From NCBI RefSeq assembly GCF_051014445.1, contig NW_027488367.1, forward strand, positions 30,055,501 through 30,119,500: 64,000 bases of DNA. Reading direction: 5' to 3'. Source of the stretch: Colletes latitarsis. Lineage: Eukaryota; Arthropoda; Insecta; Hymenoptera; Colletidae. Positions 21,901-32,196 of this stretch are shown piece after piece. Made by a program: the position numbers and the translations under genes. Within the stretch, counting starts at the first letter, position 1. Every line of letters begins with the position of its first letter. A model generated the notes under the pieces. That model was not told where the DNA came from, ran no database searches, and saw nothing but the letters and a program-made list of their open reading frames with translations.

Positions 21901-24767
21901 CAGACTCATACTTTCGCATTCTTCCATTACTTGTTGAACAGATCCTGGTCTTCTTCGGGTTTTAATCACATAGTATTGTGGTACCACACAGAAACAGTCA
22001 ATTAAACCTGGCCACGATCAAAATTTTAGAGGATAACGCATGTTAGGTCTAGGTTGGGTCTGGGATTTGCCCTCATCAGGCTCATAAAATCGCATATTTC
22101 GCATTCTTGTTGGCCAGATCCTAATCCTTCTGGTTTGAATCACGTAGAATTGTAGTACCACACAGAAACAGTCAATTAAACGTGGCCACGATCAATATTT
22201 TAGAGGATAACGCATGCTAGGTCTGGGTTAGGTCTGGGATTTGCCCTCAGGCTCATACAATCGCATATTTCACATTCTTGGTGGCCAGATCCTGGTCTTC
22301 TCCTGGTTTGAATCACGTAGTATTGTGGCACCACACAGAAACAGTCAATTAAACCTGGCCACGATCAATATTTCAGAGGAAAACGCATGCTAGACCTGGG
22401 TTAGGTCTGGGACTTGCCCTCATCAGGCTCACAAAATCGCATATTTCGCATTCTTGTTGGCCAGATCCTGGTCTTCTTCTGGTTTGAATCACGTAGTATT
22501 GTGGTACCACACAGAAACAGTCAATTAAACGTGGCCACGATCAATATTTTAGAGGATAACGCATGCTAGGTCTGGGTTAGGTCTCGGTTTTGCCCTCATC
22601 AGACTCATACTTTCGCATTCTTCACATAGTTGTTGAACAGATCCCGAGTTTTTTCTGGTTTGGATCAAGTAGTAATGTGGTACCACACTGAAACAGTCGG
22701 TTAAGCCTGGTTTCGATCAATATTTTAGAGGATAACGCATGTTAGGTCTAGGTTAGGTCAGGGATTTGCTCTCATCAGGCACATACTTTCGCATATTTCG
22801 CATTCTTGTTGGCCAGATCCTGGTCCTTTTCTGGATTGTATCACATAGTAATGTGGTACCACACTGAAAGAGTGGATTAAACCTGGTTTCGATCAATATT
22901 TTAGAGGATAACGCATGTTAGGTCTAGGTTAGGTCTGGGATGTGCCCTCATCAGGCTCATACTTTCGCGTTCTTCTCATACTTGTTGAACAGATCCTGAG
23001 TTTTTTCTGGTTTGAATCACGTAGTGATGTGGTACCACACTAAAACAGTCGATTAAACCTGGTTTCGATCGATATTTTAGAGGATAACGCATGTTAGGTC
23101 TAGGCTAGGTCTGGTATTTGCTCTCATCAGGCTCATACAATCGCATATTTCGCATTCTTGTTGGCCAGATCCTGGGTTTTTTCTGGTTTGGATCACGTAG
23201 TTTTGTGGTACCACACAGAAGCAGCCAATAAAACCTGGCCACGATCAAAATTTTAGAGGATAACGCATGCTAGGTCTGGGTATAGGTCTGGGATTTGCCC
23301 TCATCAGACTCACACTTTCGCATACTTCGCACACTTGTCGGCCAGATCCTGGTCCTTTTCTGGATTGTATCACGTAGTAATGTGGTACCACACTGGAAGA
23401 GTGGATTAAACCTGGTTTCGATCAATATTTTAGAGGATAACGCATGTTAGGTCTAGGTTAGGTCTGGTATTTGCTCCCATCAGGCTCATACAATCGCATA
23501 TTTCGCATTCTTGTTGGCCAGATTCTGGGTTTTTTCTGGTTTGGATCACGTAGTAATGTGGTACGACACTGAAACAGTCGATAAAACCTGGTTTCGATCA
23601 ATATTTTAGAGGATAACGCATGTTAGGTCTAGGTTAGATCTGGGATTTGCCCTCTTCAGGCTGATGCAATCGCATATTTCGCATTCTTGATGGCCATATC
23701 CTGGTCCTTTTCTGGATTGTATCACGTAGTAATGTGGTACCACACTGAAAGAGTGGATTAAACCTGGTTTCGATCAATATTTTAGAGAATAACGCATGTT
23801 AGGTCTAGGTTAGGTCTGGGATTTGCTCTCATCAGGCTCACACTTTCGCATTCTTCACATACTTGTTGACCAGATCCTGAGTTTTTTCTGGTTTGGATCA
23901 CGTAGTAATGTGGTACCACACTGAAACGGTCGATTAAGCCTGGTCTGGATCAATGTTTTAGAGGATAACGCATGTTAGGTCTAGGTTAGGTCTGGGATTT
24001 GCCCTCATCAGGCTCATACAATCGTATATTTCACATTCTTGTTGGCCTGATCCTGGTCTTCTTCTCGTTTGAATCACGTAGTATTGTGGTACCACACAGA
24101 AACAGTGAGTTAAACCTGGCCACGATCAATATTTCAGAGGATAACGCATGCTAGACCGGGTTAGGTCTGGGATGTGCCCTCATCAGGCTCATACTTTCGC
24201 GTTCTTCTCATACTTGTTGAACAGATCCTGAGTTTTTTCTGGTTTGAATCACGTAGTAATGTGGTACCACACTAAAACAGTCGATTAAACCTGGTTTCGA
24301 TCGATATTTTAGAGGATAACGCATGTTAGGTCTAGGCTAGGTCTGGTATTTGCTCTCATCAGGCTCATACAATCGCATATTTCGTATTCTTGTTGGCCAG
24401 ATCCTGGGTTGTTTCTGGTTTGGATCACGTAGTTTTGTGGTACCACACAGAAGCAGCCAATAAAACCTGGCCACGATCAAAATTTTAGAGGATAACGCAT
24501 GCTAGGTCTAGGTATAGGTGTGGGATTTGCCCTCATCAGACTCACACTTTCGCATACTTCGCACACTTGTTGGCCAGATCCTGGTCCTTTTCTGGATTGT
24601 ATCACGTAGTAATGTGGTACCACACTGAAAGAGTGGATTAAACCTAGTTTCGATCAATATTTTAGAGGATAACGCATGTTAGGTCTAGGTTAGGTCTGGT
24701 ATTTGCTCTCATCAGGCTCATACAATCGCATATTTCGCATTCTTGTTGGCCAGATTCTGGGTTTTTT
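18904..24767 (+). repeat. Satellite A array, right of element 1
   Basis: About 33 A monomers in the same orientation. Two local higher-order patterns are visible: a 351-bp dimer repeated at about 19041-19391 and 19392-19742, and a 1232-bp (7-monomer) repeat relating about 22930-23510 to 24160-24740. The last monomers carry the variants 'agcagccaataaaacc', 'ggtatagg' and 'ttttctggattgtatc', which reappear at the start of the A array at 57 kb. The array stops inside a T run at 24762-24770, where the BEL fragment begins. No genes seen. Confidence 0.92.
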
Positions 24768-25051
24768 TTTCAATATTCCTCTACCCTCTCTGTTTATGGA
24801 TCTTCGACGATCGATCCCAAGTAAATATATTGGGTCGATCACGTGACTGAGAGCAACCAACACTCGCGTATGGTTTTTCTAACCTGTATCGTTCCGTGTA
24901 CCGAACTACGCGTCAGAGAGTCTCTGGAATGTCGCGTACACGAAAAACAATACCGTACGAGGAATTTATGGTTCTCAGTTATAATTCACGTTAACTTGAA
25001 TATTTCTCTAAACGGTTCTCAAATCCGTCAATTAACGCGATATTTAAACAC
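24768..25051 (+). repeat. 3'-terminal part of the BEL-type LTR
   Basis: It ends in ATATTTAAACA at 25051, the same terminus as the solo LTR (53718 read on the minus strand). About 1.6 kb of the LTR's 5' part is absent, so the promoter end is gone. The bases after 25051 (CCGGTCGTAGCG) do not begin with TGG, so I cannot assign a tRNA primer-binding site. Confidence 0.85.
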
Positions 25052-25106
25052 CGGTCGTAGCGAAATCGAAATCGATTTCGATGACCTGACCTCCCGATTT
25101 GAAGCG

Positions 25107-26225
25107 ATGTCACGGTCGATTGCTGATTTAAAGAAACGCGGTCGAGCTCAATACAATGAGATACATCTCAAGTCGATTCTCGACTCTGTATCCGAATAGT
25201 ACAAGGAAGCTGTTGATCAGTATTTGGCTGTTCGGAGGAAATATCCACCTGCGAAGTGCGAATTAAGCAACTTCGTGATCAAGGGTGGACTAGAAGCATG
25301 GGAGACGATGTTCATGGAGTTCCAGGCGTACGTTGCCGCGGAGCTGACCAAACTCGCCGAGGATCAGAAAACCTCGGTGTCGTCCGTCAGCCAGCACGAT
25401 GTTGCCATTGAACTCCCAAAGCAACGTCTCCATAGATTTGGCGGGGATCCTCGTAAATGGAACCATTTTGAGGATCTGTTCACCGGTAGTGTGATAGAAA
25501 ACCCGAGGCTTTCAGATGTGCATCGACTGCAGTATCTGAACGCCTGTGTGGAAGATCAGGCACTGGCGGCGATCGCACACCTGGAAATTACCGAGGGTAA
25601 TTTCGAGGTAGCGTGGCGAACCCTGATAGAGCAATTCGGGCTGCCACGTATTGTGATCGCCAACCTAATTGATCAGTTGACCAAAATGAAGACGATTAAG
25701 AAGGATGACCTGACTAGCTTACAACAGGTCACCATTGTCTTCAAACAGGCTTTCGCTGTTTTTGAAAAACAGGGCACTTACCGAGAGCAGCGAGATTGGC
25801 TGCTGGCCCATGCGATCAAAAGCAAGCTTGAAGGGTCTCTCAACTTAGAGTGGGAAATGTCCCAGAAGCTCTCCACAAAATTCCCTTCGTTTAACGAGTT
25901 AGTGGGATTTCTAGAGGTGCATGCTCGAGCCATCACCATGGTGAACGGAGGACAGAGCAAAGCTGCGACAAATATCCCACCAAAATCCAAGGTGCGGAGT
26001 CACAACGCCGTGATGGAAAGCCATCAAGATTCAGGCGAGAATTGCAAGTTTTGCGAGCTCAAGCACGGAATAGTACACTGTCGTGCTTTTCTGCGCTTGA
26101 GGCCTTACCATCGCTTGCAATATGTGAAAGATAACAGGTGGTGCGTGAATTGCATCTCGTCCGGCCATGAGGCTGGGCGTTGTCAATCCGGGCAGGTATG
26201 CTATAAATGCAAGGGTAGACACCAT
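25107..26225 (+). pseudogene. BEL/Pao gag, broken by a nonsense codon and by element 2
   Basis: The first ATG after the LTR is at 25107; the same frame is also open upstream through the LTR. An in-frame TAG at 25197-25199 interrupts the protein, and gag-like sequence continues in the same frame on both sides (SILDSVSE, stop, YKEAVDQYLAVRRKY). Downstream is a region typical of BEL/Pao gag of the DUF1759 type (RFGGDPRKWNHFEDLF; LNACVEDQALAAI), followed by a cysteine/histidine zinc region (CKFC...H..C, then CVNC...H...C, then CYKCKGRHH). The normal function is the capsid and nucleocapsid precursor. After CYKCKGRHH the frame runs into element 2, so the remainder is lost. The single stop could also be a sequencing error, but the truncation makes the copy non-functional regardless. 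Confidence 0.82.
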
Positions 26226-26609
26226 CCCTCAGGGGCTGCCAGCCTTTCAGCTGCAGTACGGGCTTAACGAACCCGGGGTACCCGAGTCATACACACACCG
26301 TAAGCCTCCTGTTGGTCGTCACAACGACCCATTCACAATTCCCTATTGGTTTTGTGAATGGTACGTGACGGCAGGAGGAACGGGGGTCTTGGCTTAACCG
26401 CCTGGGCCACGAGTATGGCGACTCTATAAAATCGCCCTCCAATCCTAAGCTATGGTGCGCGGCGATGGGATGCATGGTTGGGGGAGAAGGCCCAATCCCA
26501 AGCGACCACCTCCGGGGAACCTGCCGAACCCCCGGAGTATATAGGCTTACCCGGGTAAGGCGGCTCTGCCCGGGCGGACCTTTTCTTCCGACCTGCTCGT
26601 GGGATTGTT
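26226..26609 (+). promoter_or_regulatory. Element 2 5' UTR, structured
   Basis: Aligns with the element 1 5' UTR at about nine-tenths identity by eye from 26298 on, while the first 70 bp are more diverged. CATTCACAA 26330-26338 pairs with TTGTGAATG 26352-26360. CCCGGGT 26550-26556 pairs with GCCCGGG 26568-26574 around the same 11-nt loop AAGGCGGCTCT as in element 1. Relative to element 1, an A-T pair has become G-C and a C-G pair has become a T-G wobble, so pairing is kept. Confidence 0.65.
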
Positions 26610-28487
26610 ATGGACACAGAAAATAAAATGGGGATGGGGCGAGTTTTGTCGGTTGGGGAGGACGGAGACGGGGTTGGGGTTAGGGTGGCGGCGCTCGCGC
26701 CCCACTCAGCGCCAGGTCCGGCTTCGTGGAGGGTGGAGGAGGACGACGAGACGGCGTCGGTCTCGTCCTTCTCCTCCAGCACGAGCCACATAGGCTCTAA
26801 GAGGAAGAGGACGGGGCAGGCCGTCGTCGAGGTGGGCGGGGCGATGAGCCCGTCGGTGAGGCTGAGTTGCCTCAGGGACGAGGTGACCGAGGAGATATCG
26901 GAGAGGATCTCCTCGTCCCTGAGGCGGGTGGAGAAAGTCGCCGCTGCTTGCGCCTTTAAGGGGCAGAAAAGCGGTGGCGCGGAGGCCCTGAAGGCCGCGG
27001 CGGAGGAAATGAGGGAGGCGGCGCGGGAGCTCAGAGGGCGGAACGCCCGTCTGCAGCTCCTGTTGGAGGAGGAGCGACAGGGGTGGAGGAGGGCAGAGGC
27101 GCTGTGGAACAGCGCGGCCCTCCCTCCCATCCTCCCTCCTCCTCCACCGCCGCGTCCCTCGGCGGAGGTAAATAAGCGGAGTGCGGCGGCAGTGGTGCGG
27201 GGCACCGCGGGCCCCTCCACCCGCACTCCGCCCGTGAAGAAGTCCCCGTCCTCCTCAGAAGACGATCTTCTGAGGAGGACTGGGGACATGATTGATGGCA
27301 AGCTGGCCGCCTTCCGGGAGGAGCTCCTCGCCGGAAGAGCGGTCAGCAGGAAGGCGGTGCCTCCCCGACCTGTTCCGGTACAGTCGGGGAAGGCGAAGAA
27401 GGGCGGAGTGAAGGCTCCGCCCAGCGTTGCGGCACCAGGGCCCAGGGTCGCGACCCCCAGGGGGGGTGGTGTACCCGTGGTCGCGGTGGTCGCGTCCTCC
27501 ACAGCACCCTCCCAAGGGGGGGTGGCGTGGAGTGAGGTGGTGGGGCGGAAGGCGAAGCGGGCGGCGAGGAATGCCTCGCAACCGCAGCCTCCGCCTCCGC
27601 CGCCGGCGGCCAAGGTAAAGGCCGCGAAGGTCGGGAAGGCACGACCAGGTCGTCCCCCAAAAACGGCAGCGGTGACGCTGACCGTTGCGCAGGGGGGCGA
27701 CCTGACCCTCGCGGAGGCGATGCGGCTCGCCAGGGAGAATATCTCCCTGGAAGAGCTGGGCATCGCCTCCGTGAGGGCGAAGAGGGCCGTGACCGGGGGT
27801 CTGTTGCTGGAGATCCCCGGTGCAGAAGGCGGCGCGAAGGCGGATCGTCTCGCCCAGAGGCTCCGGGAGCAGCTGGGCGAGCGAGGTGTCCGGGTCGCCC
27901 GGCCCACGAAGCGCACGGAGATGCGCGTTTGTGGGCTGGACGACTCGGTCAGCGCACAGGATGTGTCCCGTGCCCTTGCGAGGGCGGGGGACTGTCCTGT
28001 GGAGGACCTGCGGATCGGAGAGATCCGCAGGTCGCCCTCCGGCCTCGGGTCGGTGTGGGCCCGGTGCCCCCTCTCCGCCGCCCGTAAGGTGGCGGAATCC
28101 GGGAGGGTGTTGGTGGGGTGGGTTTCGGCGCGAGTGGAAATCCTCGCGCCGCGCCCGCTCCAGTGTCACCGCTGCCTCGAATTGGGGCACGTGAGGCAGT
28201 GGTGCACCTCGCCGGTGGACCGCAGCGGTCAGTGTTACCGCTGCGGTGCCAAAGAGCACCGTGCGAGCCAGTGCTCGGCGGCCCCCCACTGCCCGCTGTG
28301 TGCGGACATGGGGAGGCCAGCCGATCACAGGGTGGGGAGCAAGAAGTGCTCCCCCCCCTCCCGGAAGGAGAGGAAGAGGCGGGCTGCACCGGCTTCGGTG
28401 CCGAGGGCGGTGGCATCGTCCTCCATGGAGGTGGACGGCGCTACGGGGACGGACGGCCGGGAGGAGGCTGGCGCGGCCATTAATTAA
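26610..28487 (+). CDS. Element 2 ORF1: R1-clade gag-like nucleic-acid-binding protein
   Basis: 625 aa from ATG 26610. Expected to package element RNA. The N-terminal third is Ser/Glu-rich with a Lys/Arg/Glu helical stretch (probable coiled coil, about residues 70-170). Next comes a Pro/Ala/Lys-rich linker, including a run of proline around residue 180 and another near 335, then the conserved pre-knuckle domain (AKRAVTGGLLLEIPG; VRVARPTKRTEMRVCGL). It ends with three zinc knuckles: CHRCLELGHVRQWC, CYRCGAKEHRASQC and a CPLC...H...C variant. The knuckle region is the part most like element 1 ORF1; the N-terminus is not recognisably alignable. The stop overlaps the ORF2 start. Frame intact. Confidence 0.9.
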   Translation: MDTENKMGMGRVLSVGEDGDGVGVRVAALAPHSAPGPASWRVEEDDETASVSSFSSSTSHIGSKRKRTGQAVVEVGGAMSPSVRLSCLRDEVTEEISERISSSLRRVEKVAAACAFKGQKSGGAEALKAAAEEMREAARELRGRNARLQLLLEEERQGWRRAEALWNSAALPPILPPPPPPRPSAEVNKRSAAAVVRGTAGPSTRTPPVKKSPSSSEDDLLRRTGDMIDGKLAAFREELLAGRAVSRKAVPPRPVPVQSGKAKKGGVKAPPSVAAPGPRVATPRGGGVPVVAVVASSTAPSQGGVAWSEVVGRKAKRAARNASQPQPPPPPPAAKVKAAKVGKARPGRPPKTAAVTLTVAQGGDLTLAEAMRLARENISLEELGIASVRAKRAVTGGLLLEIPGAEGGAKADRLAQRLREQLGERGVRVARPTKRTEMRVCGLDDSVSAQDVSRALARAGDCPVEDLRIGEIRRSPSGLGSVWARCPLSAARKVAESGRVLVGWVSARVEILAPRPLQCHRCLELGHVRQWCTSPVDRSGQCYRCGAKEHRASQCSAAPHCPLCADMGRPADHRVGSKKCSPPSRKERKRRAAPASVPRAVASSSMEVDGATGTDGREEAGAAIN

Positions 28488-28489
28488 TG
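28485..28489 (+). promoter_or_regulatory. TAATG stop-start overlap in element 2
   Basis: The ORF1 stop TAA (28485-28487) and ORF2 ATG (28487-28489) share one A. The upstream context is ATTAATTAATG. The arrangement is the same as in elements 1 and 3. Confidence 0.85.
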
Positions 28490-31400
28490 CCGCCCCGCCT
28501 CCTCCTCCAGGCCAACCTCAACCACTGCCGCGCGGCACAGGACTTGATGTCCCAAGTCCTCGCGGAGTGGGGGGTTGGCCTGGCGGTCGCCGCCGAGCCG
28601 TACCGCGTCCTTGATCACCCTCATTGGGTGGGCGACGCGGACGGCTTGGTGGCGACGGTATGGGGAGGGGGCGACGGGTCCCCACCGTTCTCCTTGTTGG
28701 AGCGCGGTCGGGGATTCGTCGCCGTGGACTGGGGGGGAGTCGCTGTGGTGGGGTGCTACATTTCGCCCCGTAGCGGTCACGCTGCGTTCGAGCTGTACTT
28801 GGCCGAGGTCGCGGCATGCGTGCAGCGCTACGCGGCCCGGCCGGTGCTGGTCCTGGGGGATTTTAATGCCAAGTCGGTGGCTTGGGGATCCCCCAGGACC
28901 TCCGTTCGCGGCGGGATCCTGGGCGATTGGGCGGCGGGGCTCGACCTCCGGGTATTGAACCGGGGGTCGGAGCACACATGCGTGCGGCGATATGGGGGGT
29001 CCATCGTGGATGTTGGATTCGCGACCCCCAACGCCGTGCGCATGGTGTCGGGTTGGCACGTGGTCGCGGGGGCAGAGACACTCTCCGATCACCGGTACAT
29101 CCGGATGGAGGTCTCTGCCGCCGCGAGTGCATCCCGACACGGCCGCCTGCGTGGCACCCCACCACGCCGCTGGGCGCTTCGGCGCCTGGACAAGGACGCC
29201 CTGATGGCAGCTGCCCTCGCTGCAACTTGGCCGCAGGGAGCGGCCGAGTTGCCGAGCATAGAGGAGGAGGTCGCCCGGCTCGGAGCATTGGTCGCGGGTA
29301 TTTGCGACGCGGCGATGCCTCGGGTCGGGCGGGCTTCTCCTCGCCGGGCGGTGTACTGGTGGTCGGACGCGATCGCGGAGTTGCGAGTCGCGACTGTCCG
29401 CGCCCGACGCCAGTGCACCCGCGCGCGCCGTCGTCAACGTACAGGCGACGGCGTGGCGCGAGCGAGGGCAGCTGATAACCTGTATGGAGCATACCGCGTG
29501 GCGCGGGTTGCTCTGCAGGTCGCCATCAAACGGGCCAAGACCCAGGCATGGAAGGAGCTCCTCCAGACCCTTGATGACGATCCATGGGGGCGCCCATATA
29601 AGGTGGTGCTGAATAAGCTCCGCCCGTGGGCGCCCCCCGTCACCGAGGGTCTTGACCCCCGGCTGCTGGAGGACGTGGTCAATACGCTCTTCCCAACTGG
29701 GGAGAGGGGACCGCGTCCTCCGGCGGCGGCGGCTGTCCCAGTGGAGTGGACGGCCGAGCTGGGGGTCACGCAGGAGGAGCTGGCAGCGGCCATCAGACGG
29801 CTCGGGGGTCGTAACACGGCCCCGGGTCCGGATGGTGTGCCCGGCCGGGTTTGGGTCTTGACCCAGGGCGTCCTTGGGGCCGACCTCAGGCGGTTGTTCG
29901 ACCGCTGCCTGAGGGACGGGCGATTCCCCCCCAGTTGGAAGGTGGCGAGGATGGTCCTCCTCCGGAAGGAGGGTCGGCCCGCGGAGTCTCCCTCCGCATA
30001 CCGGCCCATTTGTCTCCTCGACGAGGTGGGCAAGCTCTTCGAGCGTGTGATTGCTGCCCGCCTCGTCGAGCACCTGTCGCGGGGTGATCCCGGTCTGGCC
30101 GACTGCCAGTTCGGTTTCCGGGGGGGCCGATCGACTATCGACGCGATAGGTCGTGTGAGGGCCCTCTCGGAGGCGGCCGTCTCCCGGGGAGGGGTGGCAT
30201 TGGCGATATCCTTGGATATTGCCAATGCCTTTAACACCCTCCCCTGGGAAGAGATAAGGAGGGGGCTCGAATATCATCGAGTCCCCCCTTGTCTCAGGGC
30301 GGTCGTCGGGGATTATCTCCGCGGCAGGTGGATCGAGTATCCGGGCCGGGATGGTGATATGCGGAGGGAGGTGTACTGCGGTGTTCCGCAGGGGTCGGTC
30401 CTCGGGCCACTCCTGTGGAACATCGCGTACGACTCGGTGTTGCGGGCCGGCCTCCCCGACGGCGTCAGCGCGGTGTGTTATGCGGATGACACACTGGTGC
30501 TGGCCGTCGGGGCGCACTGGGGGAGGGCCATGCGTCGCGCGGAGGAGGGGTCGCAACGCGTCGTCGACCGGATCAGGGGGATGGGGATGACGGTGGCGGT
30601 CCATAAGACCGAGGTGATTGCGTTTCATTCACCTCGGCAGGATCCGCCACCCCCTCTGATTCGGGTGGGTGGGGCTGACATCGAGGTGAAGCCCCAGATC
30701 AGGTATCTGGGGCTGATCCTCGATAGCCACTGGCGTTTCGAGAAGCATTTCCGCTGCCTGGTCCCCCGGTTGGAAAGGATGGTTGCGGCTCTGGGCCGGA
30801 TCCTGCCCAACCTGGGGGGCCCGGCGGGCCGAGTTCGTCGCCTCTATGTGGCAATGGTCCAGTCGGTGGCCCTATACGGGGCCCCCGTCTGGGCGGACGA
30901 CCTGGCTGCCTCCCGGCGCAGCATGACTATGCTGCGTCGGGTGCAGAGGCGCATGGCGCTCAGGGTCGTCCGCGGGTATCGGACCATGTCACATGAGGCG
31001 GCGACGGTTCTAGCGGGGATGCCGCCCATGGACCTGTTCGCGCGGTCGCACGCGGTGATGTACCGGCACCGCGTCGACCGTCGCGCGGGGGTGGGGGCGG
31101 TCCCGGGCGGGCAGGAACCTGCTTGGGGCGATTTGAAGCGCCAGGCCCGGCAGTCCGTGTTGCTCGCGTGGCAGGAGCGGCTGGCTCTGCCAACCGCGGG
31201 GCACCGGACTGTCGGGGCGGTTCGGCCACTCCTGAAGGAGTGGCTGGCCAGAGGCCATGGCAGCCTCACCTACCGGATGGCACAGGTGTTTTCCGGGCAT
31301 GGCAGCTTCGGAAGATACCTGTGCCGGATAGGGAAGGAGCCGACGGCGCGTTGCTGCCACTGCGACGCTGAGCAGGACACGGCGGATCATACCCTGGAGG

Positions 31401-31657
31401 TATGCCCCGCGTGGGTGGGGGAGCGCCGTGTCCTGGTCGGCGTCGTCGGGCGGGATGTCTCGCTGCCGGGCGTGGTGCGCGCCATGCTCGGCAGCAAGGA
31501 GAAGTGGAGGGCCGTGGCCTCCTTCTGCGAGAACGTAATGTTGCAGAAGGAGGCCGCGGGGAGGGAGCGCGCCGCTGAAGCTCGCGCTCGTGCGGTGGCC
31601 CGAGGTCGTCGCCCGGTCGCGAGGCGTCGCGGGCGGCCGCCTCGGCGTGGCGGATGA
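28487..31657 (+). CDS. Element 2 ORF2: endonuclease / reverse transcriptase polyprotein
   Basis: 1056 aa with the same domain order as element 1 ORF2. The endonuclease opens with QANLNHCRAAQDL and AEPYR, with the catalytic GDFN at about 124-127 and SDH at 200-202. The reverse transcriptase runs from about residue 440 (RNTAPGPDGVPG), through FNTLPW and QGSVLGPLLWN, to the catalytic YADD at 665-668. The C-terminal zinc motif is C956-X2-C959-X8-H968-X4-C973, followed by a basic Arg-rich tail. No stops, frameshifts or missing catalytic residues are visible, so it is potentially functional. It is clearly homologous to element 1 ORF2 along its length but diverged enough to be a separate subfamily. 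The role is target-primed reverse transcription in the nucleus. Confidence 0.93.
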   Translation: MPPRLLLQANLNHCRAAQDLMSQVLAEWGVGLAVAAEPYRVLDHPHWVGDADGLVATVWGGGDGSPPFSLLERGRGFVAVDWGGVAVVGCYISPRSGHAAFELYLAEVAACVQRYAARPVLVLGDFNAKSVAWGSPRTSVRGGILGDWAAGLDLRVLNRGSEHTCVRRYGGSIVDVGFATPNAVRMVSGWHVVAGAETLSDHRYIRMEVSAAASASRHGRLRGTPPRRWALRRLDKDALMAAALAATWPQGAAELPSIEEEVARLGALVAGICDAAMPRVGRASPRRAVYWWSDAIAELRVATVRARRQCTRARRRQRTGDGVARARAADNLYGAYRVARVALQVAIKRAKTQAWKELLQTLDDDPWGRPYKVVLNKLRPWAPPVTEGLDPRLLEDVVNTLFPTGERGPRPPAAAAVPVEWTAELGVTQEELAAAIRRLGGRNTAPGPDGVPGRVWVLTQGVLGADLRRLFDRCLRDGRFPPSWKVARMVLLRKEGRPAESPSAYRPICLLDEVGKLFERVIAARLVEHLSRGDPGLADCQFGFRGGRSTIDAIGRVRALSEAAVSRGGVALAISLDIANAFNTLPWEEIRRGLEYHRVPPCLRAVVGDYLRGRWIEYPGRDGDMRREVYCGVPQGSVLGPLLWNIAYDSVLRAGLPDGVSAVCYADDTLVLAVGAHWGRAMRRAEEGSQRVVDRIRGMGMTVAVHKTEVIAFHSPRQDPPPPLIRVGGADIEVKPQIRYLGLILDSHWRFEKHFRCLVPRLERMVAALGRILPNLGGPAGRVRRLYVAMVQSVALYGAPVWADDLAASRRSMTMLRRVQRRMALRVVRGYRTMSHEAATVLAGMPPMDLFARSHAVMYRHRVDRRAGVGAVPGGQEPAWGDLKRQARQSVLLAWQERLALPTAGHRTVGAVRPLLKEWLARGHGSLTYRMAQVFSGHGSFGRYLCRIGKEPTARCCHCDAEQDTADHTLEVCPAWVGERRVLVGVVGRDVSLPGVVRAMLGSKEKWRAVASFCENVMLQKEAAGRERAAEARARAVARGRRPVARRRGRPPRRGG

Positions 31658-32173
31658 CCTAGGCTGGGAGGGGGGTCCTGAGGGGACCCTCCTCCCGCCA
31701 GGCGGCGCCGGGTCGGACCTGTTGGGGGTAGAAGAGCCTCCCCCTACCGGTCCGACGCAAGAGGAGGCACCCTCGGCGGTCTGGTGCGGCCATGAACGCC
31801 CGGCCGCCGAGGGGTGGAAACGGGGTCGCGGGCGGTTGCGAGTTGGGGCTCGCAGCCGCCACTAAACGCGGCCCCGGGACGGATAGCGGCGGGATGGAGT
31901 GGCCCCGTCCCGCCGCTATGAGGCAGTGTGTCTACTGGGGGGACCGATTGTCCCCCCGGGGGATGGGCGCGAAAGCGCGGGCACGGGGAGGATACCGGAA
32001 GAATGCTTCGAGCGATTCCCGGTATCCTCCAAAAGCGTGCCGAAGGGTCACCGTGGGGTTTTTAGTGGGTAGGTCCCGCGCCTGTCGTTGTACGGGCGCG
32101 GGGAATCCCACACACTCCTCCCACCTCTCCCCAAGGAGGTGGGAGGGAGTCTTTCGAAGATTTTCCCCACGAC
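31658..32173 (+). other. Element 2 3' UTR with hairpins
   Basis: Noncoding and GC-rich. Perfect stems visible: ATAGCGGCGGGA 31883-31894 with TCCCGCCGCTAT 31908-31919 (12 bp), and GGAGGATACCGG 31987-31998 with CCGGTATCCTCC 32019-32030 (12 bp). The primary sequence is not obviously like the element 1 3' UTR, yet the pattern of successive strong hairpins before the poly(A) is the same. This fits a structured template-recognition region, which is inferred. Confidence 0.68.
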
Positions 32174-32196
32174 AAAAAAAAAAAAAAAAAAAAAAA
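32174..32196 (+). other. Element 2 poly(A) tail (23 A)
   Basis: An uninterrupted run of 23 adenines, followed directly by reverse-oriented satellite A (GTATCTGAAGAATGCG). Confidence 0.95.

Larger units (their letters stand above)
24768..26225 (+). mobile_element. Truncated BEL/Pao LTR retrotransposon (LTR 3' end plus gag)
   Basis: An LTR-retrotransposon fragment joined to satellite A at its left through a few T bases and cut at its right by the 5' end of element 2. It contains 284 bp of LTR, then an internal region with a gag frame. Protease, reverse transcriptase, RNase H, integrase and the second LTR are all missing from the window. The LTR part matches the terminal 284 bp of the solo LTR at 53718-55634 (opposite orientation) with about three differences. 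No target duplication can be assigned because both ends are broken. Confidence 0.85.
26226..32196 (+). mobile_element. Element 2: full-length R1-clade non-LTR retrotransposon
   Basis: 5971 bp, with the same layout as element 1: CCCTCAGGGGCTG start, 5' UTR, ORF1, TAATG, ORF2, structured 3' UTR and 23-nt poly(A). The 5' UTR is close to element 1, but the ORFs are strongly diverged, so it is a different subfamily. Its flanks do not match each other: BEL gag lies to the left and reverse-oriented satellite A to the right, with no target-site duplication. Either the locus was rearranged during or after insertion, or the assembly is chimeric here. Both ORFs are open. Confidence 0.92.

Noticed and set aside
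1..24767. CENP-B box in satellite A
   Set aside because: The TTCG....A..CGGG pattern is not satisfied; 'tttcgatcaatatttt' has the TTCG but lacks the CGGG end.
25052..25070. tRNA primer-binding site just after the BEL LTR
   Set aside because: The sequence CCGGTCGTAGCG does not start with TGG, and I cannot match it to a tRNA 3' end with confidence.
24843..25199. Open frame crossing the BEL LTR end as a separate small protein
   Set aside because: It starts with GTG inside the LTR and is in the same frame as gag. The part before 25107 is LTR sequence that also occurs in the solo LTR, so it is better treated as noncoding LTR plus the start of gag.
28484..30628. Long antisense open frames inside the R1-clade elements (for example 714 codons at 28484-30628 minus, 569 codons at 12315-14024 minus, 444-488 codons opposite the two ORF1s at 26450-27916 and 33041-34375)
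   Set aside because: The coding strand is GC-rich with strong third-position bias, which removes stops from the opposite strand. The translations are Arg/Pro/Ser-rich without domains, while the sense frames hold the catalytic motifs.
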